Positions 8,898-18,629 are shown, numbered from the stretch's first letter. The stretch: 64,000 bases of DNA from Thauera terpenica 58Eu (GCF_000443165.1 NZ_ATJV01000059.1:1-64000), one strand, 5' to 3'. Program-made: numbers and translations. Notes: generated by a model from the letters alone, not told the origin.

Positions 8898-10646
8898 TCA
8901 GAAGGCGATCGCTACGCCAAAATGCAGACGCAGGGCGCGCTCGCTGTGGCCCCAGGCGAGGTCAATCGCCAGCGGCCCGGCCGGACTGCGCCAGCGCGCA
9001 CCGAGGCCGTAACCGGTACGCAAGTCGAAATCCTCACGCGAATCGGCTGCGTCACCGGCATCGACAAATACCGCCCCCCCCCATTGCGCGTCAAACCAGC
9101 GTACGTATTCCGCACTCATGGTGCCCAGATAACGTCCGCCCACGGTCGCCTCACCCTCGCTCACGCCCAGGCTCTGATAGGCATAACCGCGCACCGACTG
9201 CGCGCCACCGCTACGGAACAGGAAGTCCTGCGGTATGCCCTCACGTGCGTCCGATAGCGTCGCGCCAGCTTCAGCGCGCAGGATGAAGACATCGCGCTCG
9301 CCCACCGGCTGGTAGCGCACCGCACGCCCATACACGCGCACAAAGTCGCGATCGGCAAGGGCGATGGCAGCGCCCCCGCCGAGCTGGTACTCCAGCACGT
9401 AACCGCGCGTAGGATCGAGCAGGTCATCGACCGCGCGCTGGATCCAGGTCCAGTTGGCGGTGAGGGTGTTGTTCGAGCTGGACTGGGCGCCATCGGGCTG
9501 CACGCGCTCATGCTGCAGACGCAGCGCGAGCTGGGTTTCGATGTCGCCACGCACGACTTTTCGCGCCACCCCGAGCGCTTGCGCGGAGAGCTTGAGGCCT
9601 TCGAGATCGCTGCGGTCGATGAGGGCGCCAAAGCTGTCGCGGTGCCGTCCGGAGGGCGGCAGAAAGACGTCGGCGTAAGCGGACTGGCGGCGCTGTTCGA
9701 GACGCAGTCCGGTGCTGAGCTCCCAGCCACGCTGGCGTAGGTTGACGTCGCGGTAGCTGGCCTCGACGCGAAAGCCGGTGTTGGTGGACATACCGACGCC
9801 AAAGCCCGCACGCTTGGGCAGCGCCTCGCTGACCTGGACTTGCACCGGCACCGCTGCCGCCCGCGCTGGATCACGGTCGATGTCGACAATCACCGAGGCA
9901 AAATGCGGCGTGTTCTGCAGTCCGGTCTGAAAGGCGAGGAGCTTCTCGCGATCATAGGGCTCACCGACCTTCAGCTGGCTGTAGCGCTGGACCAGATCGG
10001 CGGGCAGCTCCTGCAGGCCGCTGACCTGAAGCTCACCAAGATAAAAAGCCGGGCCACTATCCACGGTGATGCTCAGGCGCGCTGAGGCCTTGTCGGGGTC
10101 GATCTCGGCCCGGCTGGCGACGATGCGTGCGGCGGCGTAGCGCTGCGCCGAAATCGCATCGAGCAGGTCCTGCTTGGCCGCGTCCCAGTCAGCCTGGCGA
10201 AAGGGCTTGCCGGTCGTGAGCTGCCAGCGTGCGCGCAGCAACTCGAGGTAGGCCTGCCCGCCCTCCTCCTGTGCGCTCGCGACCTCCCCTTCAAAAACGA
10301 CCGAGACCGCATCAACGGTGGCGCGCGGCCCCGGCTCGACCTCCAGCACCCAGCGCCCCGGCGTGCTCCGATCGATGCGGATGCGCGGCGAGAAGTAACC
10401 CTCGGTCGCCAGCAGCTGTGCCATCTCACGCCGGGCGCGGCGCGCCAGCGCGCTGCGATCGGCAGCAGCCTCGGGCAGCACCACCGCCTCGCTGCGCAGC
10501 AGCCGCACATGACGCTCGAGCACCTCACGCACCTCCTCCGGGGCTTCGAGCTGCACGTCCAGCGTCGGCTGCTGCGCGAGCGCCGGTGGCGCAGCCTGCA
10601 CTGCCACCACGAAGAGAAGGAAGACGAGACCGCGCCGAATCCGCAT
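8898..10646 (-). CDS. tamA: Outer-membrane translocation/assembly protein TamA (BamA/Omp85 superfamily)
   Basis: About 582 residues. An N-terminal signal peptide ends near AALAQQ (VVAVQAAPPALAQQ). It is followed by POTRA repeats (the third contains GELQVSGLQELPADLVQ) and a C-terminal beta-barrel of the surface-antigen type, with RSGGAQSVRGYAYQSLG as the conserved substrate loop. The protein ends in LRLHFGVAIAF, a typical outer-membrane terminal strand with a final Phe. Family role: inserting outer-membrane proteins, normally with TamB. A GTG at 10658 is an alternative start. It lies about 20 bases after fbp; the usual partner tamB is not adjacent. Confidence 0.88.
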   Translation of the reverse strand: MRIRRGLVFLLFVVAVQAAPPALAQQPTLDVQLEAPEEVREVLERHVRLLRSEAVVLPEAAADRSALARRARREMAQLLATEGYFSPRIRIDRSTPGRWVLEVEPGPRATVDAVSVVFEGEVASAQEEGGQAYLELLRARWQLTTGKPFRQADWDAAKQDLLDAISAQRYAAARIVASRAEIDPDKASARLSITVDSGPAFYLGELQVSGLQELPADLVQRYSQLKVGEPYDREKLLAFQTGLQNTPHFASVIVDIDRDPARAAAVPVQVQVSEALPKRAGFGVGMSTNTGFRVEASYRDVNLRQRGWELSTGLRLEQRRQSAYADVFLPPSGRHRDSFGALIDRSDLEGLKLSAQALGVARKVVRGDIETQLALRLQHERVQPDGAQSSSNNTLTANWTWIQRAVDDLLDPTRGYVLEYQLGGGAAIALADRDFVRVYGRAVRYQPVGERDVFILRAEAGATLSDAREGIPQDFLFRSGGAQSVRGYAYQSLGVSEGEATVGGRYLGTMSAEYVRWFDAQWGGAVFVDAGDAADSREDFDLRTGYGLGARWRSPAGPLAIDLAWGHSERALRLHFGVAIAF

Positions 10647-10668
10647 TGGGACTCGCACCGCGACGCGC

Positions 10669-11670
10669 TCAGGCCTCGCGGTAATAGTCGTTCACGCGCT
10701 CGACCTCTGCCCTTGAACCAAGTATCACCGGCACGCGCTGATGCAGCTTGTGGGGCTGCACATCGAGGATGCGCTCGCGACCGGTGCTCGCCGCACCCCC
10801 GGCCTGTTCGACCAGCATTGCCATCGGATTAGCCTCGTACATCAGGCGCAGCTTGCCACCCTGATGGCGGCACTTTTCGTCCATCGGGTACATGAAAATG
10901 CCGCCGCGGGTCAGCACACGATGCACATCGGCCACCATCGACGCCACCCAGCGCATATTGAAGTCGACCCCGCGCGGCCCAGCCTTGCCCTGTTGCAGCT
11001 CGTCGATATAGCGCTGCACGGGCTTCTCCCAGAAACGGGCGTTGGATGCGTTGATCGCAAATTCGCGCGTCTCTTCGGGGATCGTCATGAAGGGCTGGGT
11101 ATAGATGAAGCTGCCCATCTCGCGATCGAGGGTGAAGGCATGCACGCCATGACCGATGGTGAGCACGAACATGGTCGAGGGGCCGAACAGCGCATAGCCG
11201 GCCGCGACCTGCTCGCGCCCCGGCTGCATGAAGCTCTCCTCGGTAGCACGCTGTTCGCTCGGCGGCATGCGCAACACCGAGAAGATCATGCCCACCGAAA
11301 TATTGACGTCGATGTTCGATGAGCCGTCGAGCGGATCGAACAGCAGCAGGAAGCCCCCGGTCGGATAATCGAAGGGAATCTGGTGCACGGTCTCGACCTC
11401 TTCCGACGCCATCGCGGCAAGATGGCCGCCCCACTCGTTGGCCTGCAGCAGGATTTCGTTGGCGATGACATCGAGCTTTTTCTGTGCTTCACCCTGCACA
11501 TTGTCGGTGCCTGCCTCGCCAAGCAGGCCAGCGAGCGCGCCCTTGGACACGTTGACGCTGATGGCCTTGGCCGCACGGGCAACAACCTCGAGCAACAGGC
11601 GCAGGTCTGCGGTCATGCGACCTGCGCGTTGCTGCTCGATGAGGAACTGGGTGAGGGTGACGCGACGCAT
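10669..11670 (-). CDS. fbp: Fructose-1,6-bisphosphatase, class I
   Basis: This 333-aa cytosolic enzyme hydrolyses fructose-1,6-bisphosphate to fructose-6-phosphate in gluconeogenesis or the Calvin cycle. The metal-binding signature [11 protein letters not shown] is present around residues 115-125, with the upstream acidic MASEEVE. The substrate-side region includes [14 protein letters not shown] and GGIFMYP. The ATG at 11670 is chosen because GGAG lies six bases before it; an in-frame ATG at 11682 is also open. The gene leads the fbp-tamA-acpH run and is divergent from dadA. Confidence 0.96.
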   Translation of the reverse strand: MRRVTLTQFLIEQQRAGRMTADLRLLLEVVARAAKAISVNVSKGALAGLLGEAGTDNVQGEAQKKLDVIANEILLQANEWGGHLAAMASEEVETVHQIPFDYPTGGFLLLFDPLDGSSNIDVNISVGMIFSVLRMPPSEQRATEESFMQPGREQVAAGYALFGPSTMFVLTIGHGVHAFTLDREMGSFIYTQPFMTIPEETREFAINASNARFWEKPVQRYIDELQQGKAGPRGVDFNMRWVASMVADVHRVLTRGGIFMYPMDEKCRHQGGKLRLMYEANPMAMLVEQAGGAASTGRERILDVQPHKLHQRVPVILGSRAEVERVNDYYREA

Positions 11671-11861
11671 GAGAAGCTCCATGAAGGCGATGAACGCTGG
11701 TGGACCGAATTATCCCGGTTCCGCGCGCTCGGTGCACGGCAAAAAGTCGAGCGGCGGTTTCACGTCACGCAGCGGGCCGTTATCATCGCCCCTCGGCGGC
11801 CGCGGAAAGCTCATCTTCGAGCCCTGCTCGTACCGTCGTTCTGTGAACACATCCCACCCCT

Positions 11862-13115
11862 ATGCACGTCATGGTTCTGGGCGCCGGCGTCACCGGCGTC
11901 AGCACCGCCTGGTATCTGCAGCAGGCCGGTTTCGAAGTCAGTGTGGTCGATCGTCAGCCCGGTGCTGGGCTCGAAACGAGCTTCGCCAACGGTGGCCAGA
12001 TCTCCATCAGTCATCCTGAGCCCTGGGCCAACCCGGCAGCGCCATGGCTGGTGCTGCGCTGGCTCGGACGCGACGATGCGCCGTTGAAGTTTCGCCCCAC
12101 GCTTGATCCTGCGCAATGGCGGTGGGCGCTGGCCTTTCTGCGTGAGTGTCTGCCCGCACGCAGTCGCCGCAACACGGCGGCGATCGCCGCGCTCGCCGTG
12201 CACAGCGCACAGTGCCTGGCACGGCTGCGGGAGGCGAGCGGGCTCGAATACGAGCAGCGCACGCGCGGCATCCTGCATCTGTTCAACACCGCGGCGGAGT
12301 TCGCGCACGCACCGCAGCGTGTGGCACAGCTTGCGCAACTGGGTATCGAGGCCAGCGTGTGCTCGGCTGCGCAGTGCGTGGCAATCGAGCCCGCGCTCGC
12401 CGCGCGACAGCCTGCACTGGCCGGGGGCATGCATGCCGCCGGCGACGAATCGGGCAATGCGCACCTGTTCACACAGGCGCTTGCCGCGCGGCTGGAGCAA
12501 GCCGGCGCACGCTTTTACTGGAACACCCGCATTCAGAGCCTGCGCCGCACGGGCGCGCAGATCGAAGCCATCGAGGTGATCGACAGCACCGGGACCACGG
12601 CGAGCTTGCGTGCCGATGCCTACCTCGTCTGCCTCGGCAGCTACGGCACGCGCTTGCTGGCCGCGCTTGGGCTGCGTGTCCCCATCTATCCGGTGAAAGG
12701 CTATTCGATCACCGCGCCCATTGCCTGTGCCGAACGCGCGCCCGAGCTCAGCCTCACCGACGAATCCCGACGAATCGTGTGTTCGCGCCTGGGCAATCAC
12801 CTGCGCGTGGCGGGAACGGCAGAGTTGAACGGTTTCGATACCGGCCTGCGCCCCGAGCGCATCCGACCGCTGACGGAATGGGCGCGCCTGAACTTTCCCG
12901 GCGCCATCGATGAGACGCGGGTCAGCGCCTGGGCCGGCCTGCGTCCGGCCACTCCCGGCAATCTGCCTTTGATCGGCAAGACGCCATGGCCGAATCTGTG
13001 GCTCAACACCGGCCATGGCACGCTGGGCTGGACCCTCGCCTGCGGCTCGGCCGCAGCCATTGCGGACCTGATGCGGGGTCAGCGCCCTGCGATCAGCTTT
13101 CCCTTCCGCGACTGA
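11862..13115 (+). CDS. dadA: D-amino acid dehydrogenase (DadA family flavoprotein)
   Basis: This 417-aa FAD-dependent enzyme oxidatively deaminates D-amino acids (D-alanine in the type case) to 2-oxo acids and passes electrons to the respiratory chain. The N-terminus is a Rossmann FAD motif (VLGAGVTGVSTAWYL), followed by the family signature TSFANGGQIS near residue 43. The C-terminus has WAGLRPATPGNLPLIG and NTGHGTLGWTLACGSA, characteristic of DadA. It stands alone between divergent fbp and the convergent hemerythrin gene; no alanine racemase gene is adjacent. Confidence 0.93.
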   Translation: MHVMVLGAGVTGVSTAWYLQQAGFEVSVVDRQPGAGLETSFANGGQISISHPEPWANPAAPWLVLRWLGRDDAPLKFRPTLDPAQWRWALAFLRECLPARSRRNTAAIAALAVHSAQCLARLREASGLEYEQRTRGILHLFNTAAEFAHAPQRVAQLAQLGIEASVCSAAQCVAIEPALAARQPALAGGMHAAGDESGNAHLFTQALAARLEQAGARFYWNTRIQSLRRTGAQIEAIEVIDSTGTTASLRADAYLVCLGSYGTRLLAALGLRVPIYPVKGYSITAPIACAERAPELSLTDESRRIVCSRLGNHLRVAGTAELNGFDTGLRPERIRPLTEWARLNFPGAIDETRVSAWAGLRPATPGNLPLIGKTPWPNLWLNTGHGTLGWTLACGSAAAIADLMRGQRPAISFPFRD

Positions 13116-13143
13116 ATACCGCCAGGGCCAGGCCGCATCCGGC

Positions 13144-13593
13144 TCAGGAGCAGGCGACCGGCTTCACCACGGCAGGGTCATGGTGTGCACCAAAACCGCC
13201 CGCGTCGACGTCATAGCCAACACTGTTGAGGTGAAATGCGAGCGCCGCATCCATGCCGTTTACATGATTGTCGAACCAGGCGGGCAGTTCTTCCACCAGG
13301 CGCTTGGCGAAAAAAAGATCGCCGCTCAGCACACGTTTGCGGATGTCGTGCAGCACGACGAGCACGCGCTCATGTTCGGCACGATGGCAGCCGGGGAAAT
13401 CCACTGCTTCCATCCAGCGGTTTTCCAGGGTGAAGTGCGCTTCAGTGTGGGTGACGAAAGCGTCGTAAGCAGCGAGGAAGTCCTCTGCGTTGGCCTCGGC
13501 AACGCGGTTGTACAGATCGACAAACTCGCGGTGCGTGTCATCCATCTGCGCGAGGCCGTTTGCGAGCGTCTCGCTCCATTGCAGGCTGGGCAT
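13144..13593 (-). CDS. Bacteriohemerythrin
   Basis: This 149-aa four-helix protein has the full hemerythrin-like diiron ligand pattern: His in DDTHREF (about residue 21), the HTEAHFTLE pair with its Glu, HRAEHE, and HVNGMD. Such proteins bind O2 reversibly at a non-haem diiron site and are linked to oxygen sensing or delivery to oxidases. It is a stand-alone single-domain form with a short C-terminal tail. It follows sspB by 8 bases, so it may ride on the ssp transcript. Confidence 0.93.
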   Translation of the reverse strand: MPSLQWSETLANGLAQMDDTHREFVDLYNRVAEANAEDFLAAYDAFVTHTEAHFTLENRWMEAVDFPGCHRAEHERVLVVLHDIRKRVLSGDLFFAKRLVEELPAWFDNHVNGMDAALAFHLNSVGYDVDAGGFGAHHDPAVVKPVACS

Positions 13594-13601
13594 GATGTTC
13601 C

Positions 13602-14078
13602 CTATTTGACGACAGTCAGGTGCGAAGGGCGGGGGCGACGGGGCTTGCCCGCCTCATCGCGCGCAGGGGCGGTCTGCTCCCCCATCTCTTCAACGACGAC
13701 AAGCTCGGCAGGAGAGCCCTCACGCGGCTCCGAGTCAAGGTCGGCAGCCTCACCCTCCTCGATCTCGAGCTCAGGCTCGAACGCCATGCCCTGCCCGTTC
13801 TCACTCGCATACAGGGCGACCACGTTCGCAACGGGAATCACCAGCGAATGCGCGACACCACCAAAACGGGCTTGAAAAGTGATGAAATCATTCGCCATCT
13901 GCATCTGACCGGTCGCATCCGGCGACAGGTTCAGCACGATCTGGCCATCGCGTGCGTAACCCGGAGGAATGCGGGTGTGCTCATCCACCAGGGCCGCGAG
14001 GTAAGGCGTGAATCCCTGATCGACACACCATTCCCAGATGGCGCGCAACAGGTAAGGCTTGGTCGATACGGTGCTCAT
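13602..14078 (-). CDS. sspB: ClpXP specificity-enhancing factor SspB
   Basis: A 158-aa adaptor that binds ssrA-tagged proteins and tethers them to ClpX. The folded substrate-binding domain (residues 1-100) contains RAIWEWCVDQGFTPY, IVLNLSP and FQARFGG. An acidic, flexible linker follows (EPELEIEEGEAADLDSE). The C-terminus ends RPSHLTVVK, matching the ClpX-binding XB motif. The ATG at 14078 is chosen because the protein then begins MSTVSTKPYLLRA as in relatives. It lies 56 bases after sspA in the conserved petABC-sspAB order. Confidence 0.95.
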   Translation of the reverse strand: MSTVSTKPYLLRAIWEWCVDQGFTPYLAALVDEHTRIPPGYARDGQIVLNLSPDATGQMQMANDFITFQARFGGVAHSLVIPVANVVALYASENGQGMAFEPELEIEEGEAADLDSEPREGSPAELVVVEEMGEQTAPARDEAGKPRRPRPSHLTVVK

Positions 14079-14134
14079 GGGTCTTCCATCAGGCGATGCC
14101 AGGCGCAAGGCGCACGGCATCGCGGGTTTCACAA

Positions 14135-14731
14135 TCAGCGACGCATCACCTTTTCAGAGGGGGTCAGGGCATCGATGAAGCCCTGCCGGCTAAAAATGCG
14201 TTCAGCGTACTTCATGAGCGGCGCTGCGGTTTTGGGCAGTTCGATGCCGTAGTGCTCAAGCCGCCACAGCAGGGGTGCGATGGCGACGTCTAGCATCGAG
14301 AACTCGTCACCGAGCATGAACTTCTGCTTGGTGAAGATCGGCGCGAGCTGGGTGAGTTGATCGCGCACATGCCCACGATTCTTGTCCACCCCCTTCTGAT
14401 TGGCCTCGAGCGCCTCGAGATGAGCGAACAGTTCATGCTCGAAGGTGTGCAGCAACTGCCGCGCACGGGCACGCATGATGGGGTCGGGCGGCATCAGCTG
14501 CGGATGGGGGAAACGCTCGTCGATGTACTCGTTGATGATGTTCGACTCGTACAGGACGAGATCACGATCAACCAGGACCGGCACCCGGTTATAGGGGTTG
14601 ATGACGGCGATGTCTTCGGGCTTGTTATAGAGATCGACGTCAATGACCTCGAAGTCCATACCCTTCTCGAACAGAACAATCCGGCAGCGATGGCTGAAGG
14701 GATCGGTCGTGCCGGAATACAGATTCATCAT
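14135..14731 (-). CDS. sspA: Stringent starvation protein A (GST-fold RNA polymerase partner)
   Basis: A 198-aa protein with an N-terminal thioredoxin-like GST domain (MMNLYSGTTDPFSHRCRIVL, then PYNRVPVLVDRDLVLYES) and a C-terminal helical domain. SspA binds RNA polymerase and adjusts transcription in stationary phase or stress. The start MMNLYSG matches relatives; upstream in-frame codons are not used. sspB follows. A strong terminator separates it from petC upstream, so sspA likely has its own promoter. Confidence 0.94.
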   Translation of the reverse strand: MMNLYSGTTDPFSHRCRIVLFEKGMDFEVIDVDLYNKPEDIAVINPYNRVPVLVDRDLVLYESNIINEYIDERFPHPQLMPPDPIMRARARQLLHTFEHELFAHLEALEANQKGVDKNRGHVRDQLTQLAPIFTKQKFMLGDEFSMLDVAIAPLLWRLEHYGIELPKTAAPLMKYAERIFSRQGFIDALTPSEKVMRR

Positions 14732-14751
14732 GGTGTTACCACTCCGGAGAT

Positions 14752-14790
14752 ACAAAAGCAAAAGCGCACCACGCGAAACCGCGTGGTGCG
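14752..14790 (-). terminator. Terminator of the petABC operon
   Basis: An 11-bp perfect stem, CGCACCACGCG at 14765-14775 with CGCGTGGTGCG at 14780-14790. On the minus strand it is followed by CTTTTGCTTTT. It lies 50 bases after the petC stop, directly before sspA. Confidence 0.8.
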
Positions 14791-14839
14791 TCTGGGGTAG
14801 GACCGCTTCAACAGGCCTCGCGGCCAGTCGCGATTTCGA

Positions 14840-15595
14840 TCAATGAATATCCTTCCAGTAATTCTTCTTCAGTGCGTACGCAAGAACGAAGAACCCGGCG
14901 AGGAAGATCAGCACAAACGTGCCGATCGACTTGCGCTTCTCGGCCACCGGCTCGCCCATCCAGACGAGGAAGGAGACCAGATCAGCGATCGACTTGTCGT
15001 ACTCCTCGACCGACAGCTTGCCGGGCTTGGCGAGCGCCAGTTCGAAGTGCTTGGAGCCGTCAGCATTCTCGGTCACCGTGGCGACCTGCTCGCCCTGCAG
15101 TTCCCAGAGTGCGTGCGGCATGCCGACGTTCTCGAAGATGACGTTGTTCCAGCCCGTGGGGCGCGCGGGGTCGCGGTAGAACTGGCGCAGGTAGGTGTAC
15201 AGCCAGTCAGCACCGCTGCCGTCGCCGGAGGCGCGCGCGCGCGCAATCACCGACAGATCAGGAGGCGGAGCACCGAACCAGGTCTTGCCATCGTCGCGCG
15301 TCATCGAGATCTTCATCAGATCGCCGACCTTGTCACCCGTGAACAGCAGGTTGTCGCGAATCATCTGCTCGGACAGACCGATTTTCTCGAGCTGGTTGTA
15401 GCGCACATAGGACGCACCGTGACAGTTCAGGCAGTAATTGACGAACAGCTTGGCACCGTGCTGAAGCGCCGCCGGCTCGGTACTCACCGGCGCCTTGTCC
15501 AGATGCAGCGTGGCTCCCGCACCGATGGCCAGCGCAGGCGCGAACAACAACACCGCCGCCGCGCGCTTGATGAAGTTGATCACTCGCATGTTCAT
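14840..15595 (-). CDS. petC: Cytochrome c1 of the bc1 complex
   Basis: A 251-aa haem c subunit that takes electrons from the Rieske centre to soluble cytochrome c. A signal peptide covers about residues 1-26 (FIKRAAAVLLFAPALAIGAG). The haem motif CLNCH is near residue 55. A C-terminal membrane anchor (TFVLIFLAGFFVLAYAL) ends in KKNYWKDIH. The ATG at 15595 overlaps the petB stop as ATGA, so translation is coupled. The frame stays open far upstream inside petB, but that stretch is not part of the protein. Confidence 0.95.
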   Translation of the reverse strand: MNMRVINFIKRAAAVLLFAPALAIGAGATLHLDKAPVSTEPAALQHGAKLFVNYCLNCHGASYVRYNQLEKIGLSEQMIRDNLLFTGDKVGDLMKISMTRDDGKTWFGAPPPDLSVIARARASGDGSGADWLYTYLRQFYRDPARPTGWNNVIFENVGMPHALWELQGEQVATVTENADGSKHFELALAKPGKLSVEEYDKSIADLVSFLVWMGEPVAEKRKSIGTFVLIFLAGFFVLAYALKKNYWKDIH

Positions 15596-16860
15596 TTGAA
15601 ATTCACCCTTTCCGGTTCGGCCTTGCACTTGTCGATCTTGCTGTACCACGGCATCAACAGGAAGAACGCGAAATACAGCACTGAGCAAATCTGCGACACC
15701 AGCGTGCGGCCCGGGCTCACGGGCAGCACACCCAGGTAACCCAGGACGAAGAAGCAGATGACGAAGACGAACACCGCAAACTTGAAGATCGGGCCCTTGT
15801 AGCGCATCGACTTCACCGGGCTGCGGTCCAGCCAGGGCAGGAAGGCGATGATCACCACCGACGCACCCATTGCCACCACACCCCAGAACTTGGCATCCAG
15901 CCCGAACAGCGGATAGGTGACCGCGCGCAGGATGGAATAGAAGGGGGTGAAGTACCACACCGGCGCAATGTGCGGCGGGGTCTTCAGGGGATCAGCCGGG
16001 ATGAAGTTGTTGTACTCGAGGAAGTAGCCCCCGCCTTCGGGCGCGAAGAACACCACCGCGCTGAAGAAGAACAGGAAGACCACCACGCCGACGATGTCCT
16101 TCACCGTGTAGTACGGATGGAAGGGGATGCCGTCGAGCGGGATGCCATTGGCGTCCTTCTTCTTCTTGATTTCCACGCCGTCGGGGTTGTTGGAGCCAAC
16201 CTCGTGCAGCGCGATGATGTGCGCAGCAACAAGACCGATCAGCACCAGCGGCACGGCAATGACGTGGAAGGAGAAGAAGCGGTTCAGGGTTGCATCGGAG
16301 ACCACGAAGTCGCCACGAATGATCAGCGACAGATCGGGACCGATGAGCGGAATCGCAGAGAACAGGTTCACGATGACTTGTGCGCCCCAGAACGACATCT
16401 GTCCCCAGGGCAACAAGTAGCCCATGAAGGCCTCCGCCATCAACGCGAGGAAGATCAGGGTGCCGAAGATCCAGATCAGTTCGCGCGGCTTGCGGTAGGA
16501 GCCATAGAGCAGGCCCCGGAACATGTGCAGGTACACGACGATGAAGAACGCCGATGCGCCGGTGGAGTGCAGGTAGCGGATCAGCCACCCACCCGGCACT
16601 TCACGCATGATGTACTCGACGCTGGCGAAAGCCACCGGCACGCCGGCGGCGTTCAGCGACGCGTCCGGCTTGTAGTGCATGACGAGGAAGATTCCGGTCA
16701 GGATCTGAATCACCAGCGCCAGCAGTGCCAGCGAGCCGAAGAAGTACCAGAAGTTGAAGTTCTTGGGTGCGTAATACTCAGTGAGGTGCCCCTTGATGGA
16801 CGATGTGAGCGGAAAGCGCTCGTCGATCCAGTTGAGCACGGCCTGGGATTTGGTCGTCAT
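15592..16860 (-). CDS. petB: Cytochrome b of the bc1 complex
   Basis: A 422-aa polytopic membrane subunit carrying both b haems and the quinol oxidation and reduction sites. The haem-ligand histidines are in the helix with RYLHSTGASAFF and in SFHVIAVPLVL. The quinol-site PEF-region motif is represented by FAPEGGG, and the second half has PADPLKTPPHIAPVWYF. Length is normal. It is the middle gene of petABC, three bases after petA, overlapping petC by four. Confidence 0.97.
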   Translation of the reverse strand: MTTKSQAVLNWIDERFPLTSSIKGHLTEYYAPKNFNFWYFFGSLALLALVIQILTGIFLVMHYKPDASLNAAGVPVAFASVEYIMREVPGGWLIRYLHSTGASAFFIVVYLHMFRGLLYGSYRKPRELIWIFGTLIFLALMAEAFMGYLLPWGQMSFWGAQVIVNLFSAIPLIGPDLSLIIRGDFVVSDATLNRFFSFHVIAVPLVLIGLVAAHIIALHEVGSNNPDGVEIKKKKDANGIPLDGIPFHPYYTVKDIVGVVVFLFFFSAVVFFAPEGGGYFLEYNNFIPADPLKTPPHIAPVWYFTPFYSILRAVTYPLFGLDAKFWGVVAMGASVVIIAFLPWLDRSPVKSMRYKGPIFKFAVFVFVICFFVLGYLGVLPVSPGRTLVSQICSVLYFAFFLLMPWYSKIDKCKAEPERVNFK

Positions 16861-16863
16861 CGC

Positions 16864-17457
16864 TTATGCCTTCCCGTCATCGCCAACAAGAATGGTGGTA
16901 TCCGCGAGGTACTGGTGCGGCGGAATTTCGAGATTGGTCGGCGCCGGCATGCTCTTGTACACACGGCCCGCCAGATCGAACAGCGACCCATGGCAGGGGC
17001 AAAAGAAGCCACCCGGCCAGTCCGACCCCATGCCGCTCTCCGCACCGATCTTGAATTTCTCGGATGGGGAACAGCCCAGATGGGTACAGATGCCCACGGC
17101 AACCAGATACTCCGGGTTGATCGAACGATGCTTGTTCTTGGCGTAATCCGGCTGCTGCGGCTCCTCGGAGGCCGGATCGGTCACCTTGTCGTCGGTTTTT
17201 TCGAGCGAAGCCAGCATCTCTGGCGTCCGTCGCAGAACCCACACGGGTTTGCCACGCCACTCTGCCGTCATCATCTCGCCCGGAGCGAGCTTGCCCACAT
17301 CCACCTCCACCGGCGCACCAGCTGCCTTGGCACGCTCTGACGGCGTCAGGCTGGCAACGAACGGCACTGCCGTTGCCACGGCGGCGGCACCGCCTACAGC
17401 GGACGTCGCCAGCAGCAGGGTGCGGCGGCCACTGTCCATCTTTTGATCAACGCTCAT
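16864..17457 (-). CDS. petA: Rieske iron-sulfur subunit of the bc1 complex
   Basis: A 197-aa [2Fe-2S] protein. The N-terminus is a twin-arginine-type anchor (SGRRTLLLATSAVGG plus a hydrophobic stretch to about residue 32). The cluster-binding boxes CTHLGCSP and CPCHGSLFD lie near residues 125 and 150. The start at 17457 gives MSVDQKMDSGRRT; longer frames upstream are unsupported. It is the first gene of petABC. Confidence 0.97.
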   Translation of the reverse strand: MSVDQKMDSGRRTLLLATSAVGGAAAVATAVPFVASLTPSERAKAAGAPVEVDVGKLAPGEMMTAEWRGKPVWVLRRTPEMLASLEKTDDKVTDPASEEPQQPDYAKNKHRSINPEYLVAVGICTHLGCSPSEKFKIGAESGMGSDWPGGFFCPCHGSLFDLAGRVYKSMPAPTNLEIPPHQYLADTTILVGDDGKA

Positions 17458-17509
17458 GACCCTCTTCCCAGAAAGGAAAACCAAAGACCCGGATACAAAT
17501 AACCGGGAA

Positions 17510-17515
17510 ATTATA
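17510..17515 (-). promoter_or_regulatory. Probable -10 box of the petABC promoter
   Basis: TATAAT on the minus strand lies 53 bases upstream of the petA start. Only a weak -35 (TTTCTC) is at the proper distance, so activator input or an extended context is possible. A small CCCGG/CCGGG hairpin can form in the leader. Confidence 0.5.
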
Positions 17516-17640
17516 GCGGAGACGCTGCAGCAGAGAAAGCGAAAAGGCCTGATCGCCAATTGGAACAAGGCTTTCCGCGTGCTGCAGACGCGGCGAAACG
17601 CAGCGCGGGGCGGCAGTTTTGCTGCATCGCATCAACGAAA

Positions 17641-18234
17641 TCAGACTGTACGCCGCTCCACCAGAGCCTGCGCAATGGTGCCCGTATCCGTATGCTCGAG
17701 CTCGCCCCCCACCGGAACACCGCGCGACAAACGACTGACCTTGAGTCCACGCGCGGTGAGCAAACTGGCCACGGTGTGTGCGGTTGCCTCGCCTTCGTTG
17801 GTGAAATTGGTGGCGAGGATGACCTCCTGCACCTTGCCGTCGTGGGCACGTGCGATGAGCTTGTCCAGGCGCAGCTCGCGCGGGCCGACGCCATCGAGCG
17901 GAGACAGCCGCCCCATCAGCACATAGTACAGGCCGCTGTAGGACTGCGTCTGCTCGATCATCGCAAGATCGGCCGGCATCTCGACCACGCACAGCAGGGA
18001 CGCATCACGGCGCGGGTTGGCGCAACGCTGACAGATCGTCTCTTCGCTGAAGGTGTTGCAACGCTCGCAATGGCGCAAGACCTCGAGCGCATGCGCAAGC
18101 GCCTGCCCCAGGCGTGCAGCGCCGCGCTGATCGCGCTGCAACAAATGGTAGGCCATGCGCTGCGCCGACTTCGGCCCGACGCTGGGCAGGCAGCGCAAGG
18201 CCTCGATCAGCTCATCGAGGCTGGACGGCAACAT
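17641..18234 (-). CDS. recR: Recombination mediator RecR
   Basis: A 197-aa protein that acts with RecO/RecF to load RecA at single-strand gaps. It has the N-terminal helix-hairpin-helix ([20 protein letters not shown]), the four-cysteine zinc finger ([16 protein letters not shown]), and the Toprim domain beginning [11 protein letters not shown] with [12 protein letters not shown]. It is the last gene of dnaX-ybaB-recR, starting 13 bases after ybaB. Confidence 0.97.
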   Translation of the reverse strand: MLPSSLDELIEALRCLPSVGPKSAQRMAYHLLQRDQRGAARLGQALAHALEVLRHCERCNTFSEETICQRCANPRRDASLLCVVEMPADLAMIEQTQSYSGLYYVLMGRLSPLDGVGPRELRLDKLIARAHDGKVQEVILATNFTNEGEATAHTVASLLTARGLKVSRLSRGVPVGGELEHTDTGTIAQALVERRTV

Positions 18235-18247
18235 CCCCGCGCTTCCG

Positions 18248-18571
18248 TCAGAACGGCAGCTTCATGCCCGGCGGCAGGTTCAGGCCGGAGGTGAAGCCCG
18301 ACATCTTCTCCTGGGTGGTGGCCTCGACCTTGCGCACAGCATCGTTGAGCGCTGCCGCAACCAGGTCCTCGAGCATTTCCTTGTCGTCCATCACCGAGTC
18401 GTCGATCGAGACACGGCGCACATCGTACTTGCATGTCATCTGCACCTTGACCATGCCGGCCCCGGCCTGACCCTCGACTTCGACCGAGGCGAGCTGATCC
18501 TGCATCGCCTTCATGTTTTCCTGCATCTGCTGAGCTTGTTTCATCAGCCCGGCGATTCCGCCTTTCATCAT
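18248..18571 (-). CDS. ybaB: YbaB/EbfC nucleoid-associated protein
   Basis: A 107-aa small DNA-binding protein with the expected [17 protein letters not shown] helix, the central [19 protein letters not shown] strand region and the GMKLPF tail. It is thought to act as a nucleoid-associated regulator. Its place between dnaX and recR is the standard arrangement and supports the call. Confidence 0.96.
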   Translation of the reverse strand: MMKGGIAGLMKQAQQMQENMKAMQDQLASVEVEGQAGAGMVKVQMTCKYDVRRVSIDDSVMDDKEMLEDLVAAALNDAVRKVEATTQEKMSGFTSGLNLPPGMKLPF

Positions 18572-18629
18572 CTTGCTTGCTCCACTGAGGTTGATTGAAT
18601 GGATTGGGAGAATACCAGTCGCCGCGCGC

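Noticed and set aside
15596..15958. In-frame extension of cytochrome c1 upstream into petB
   Set aside because: The signal peptide begins at 15595, where the ATG overlaps the petB stop; the extension is a petB shadow.
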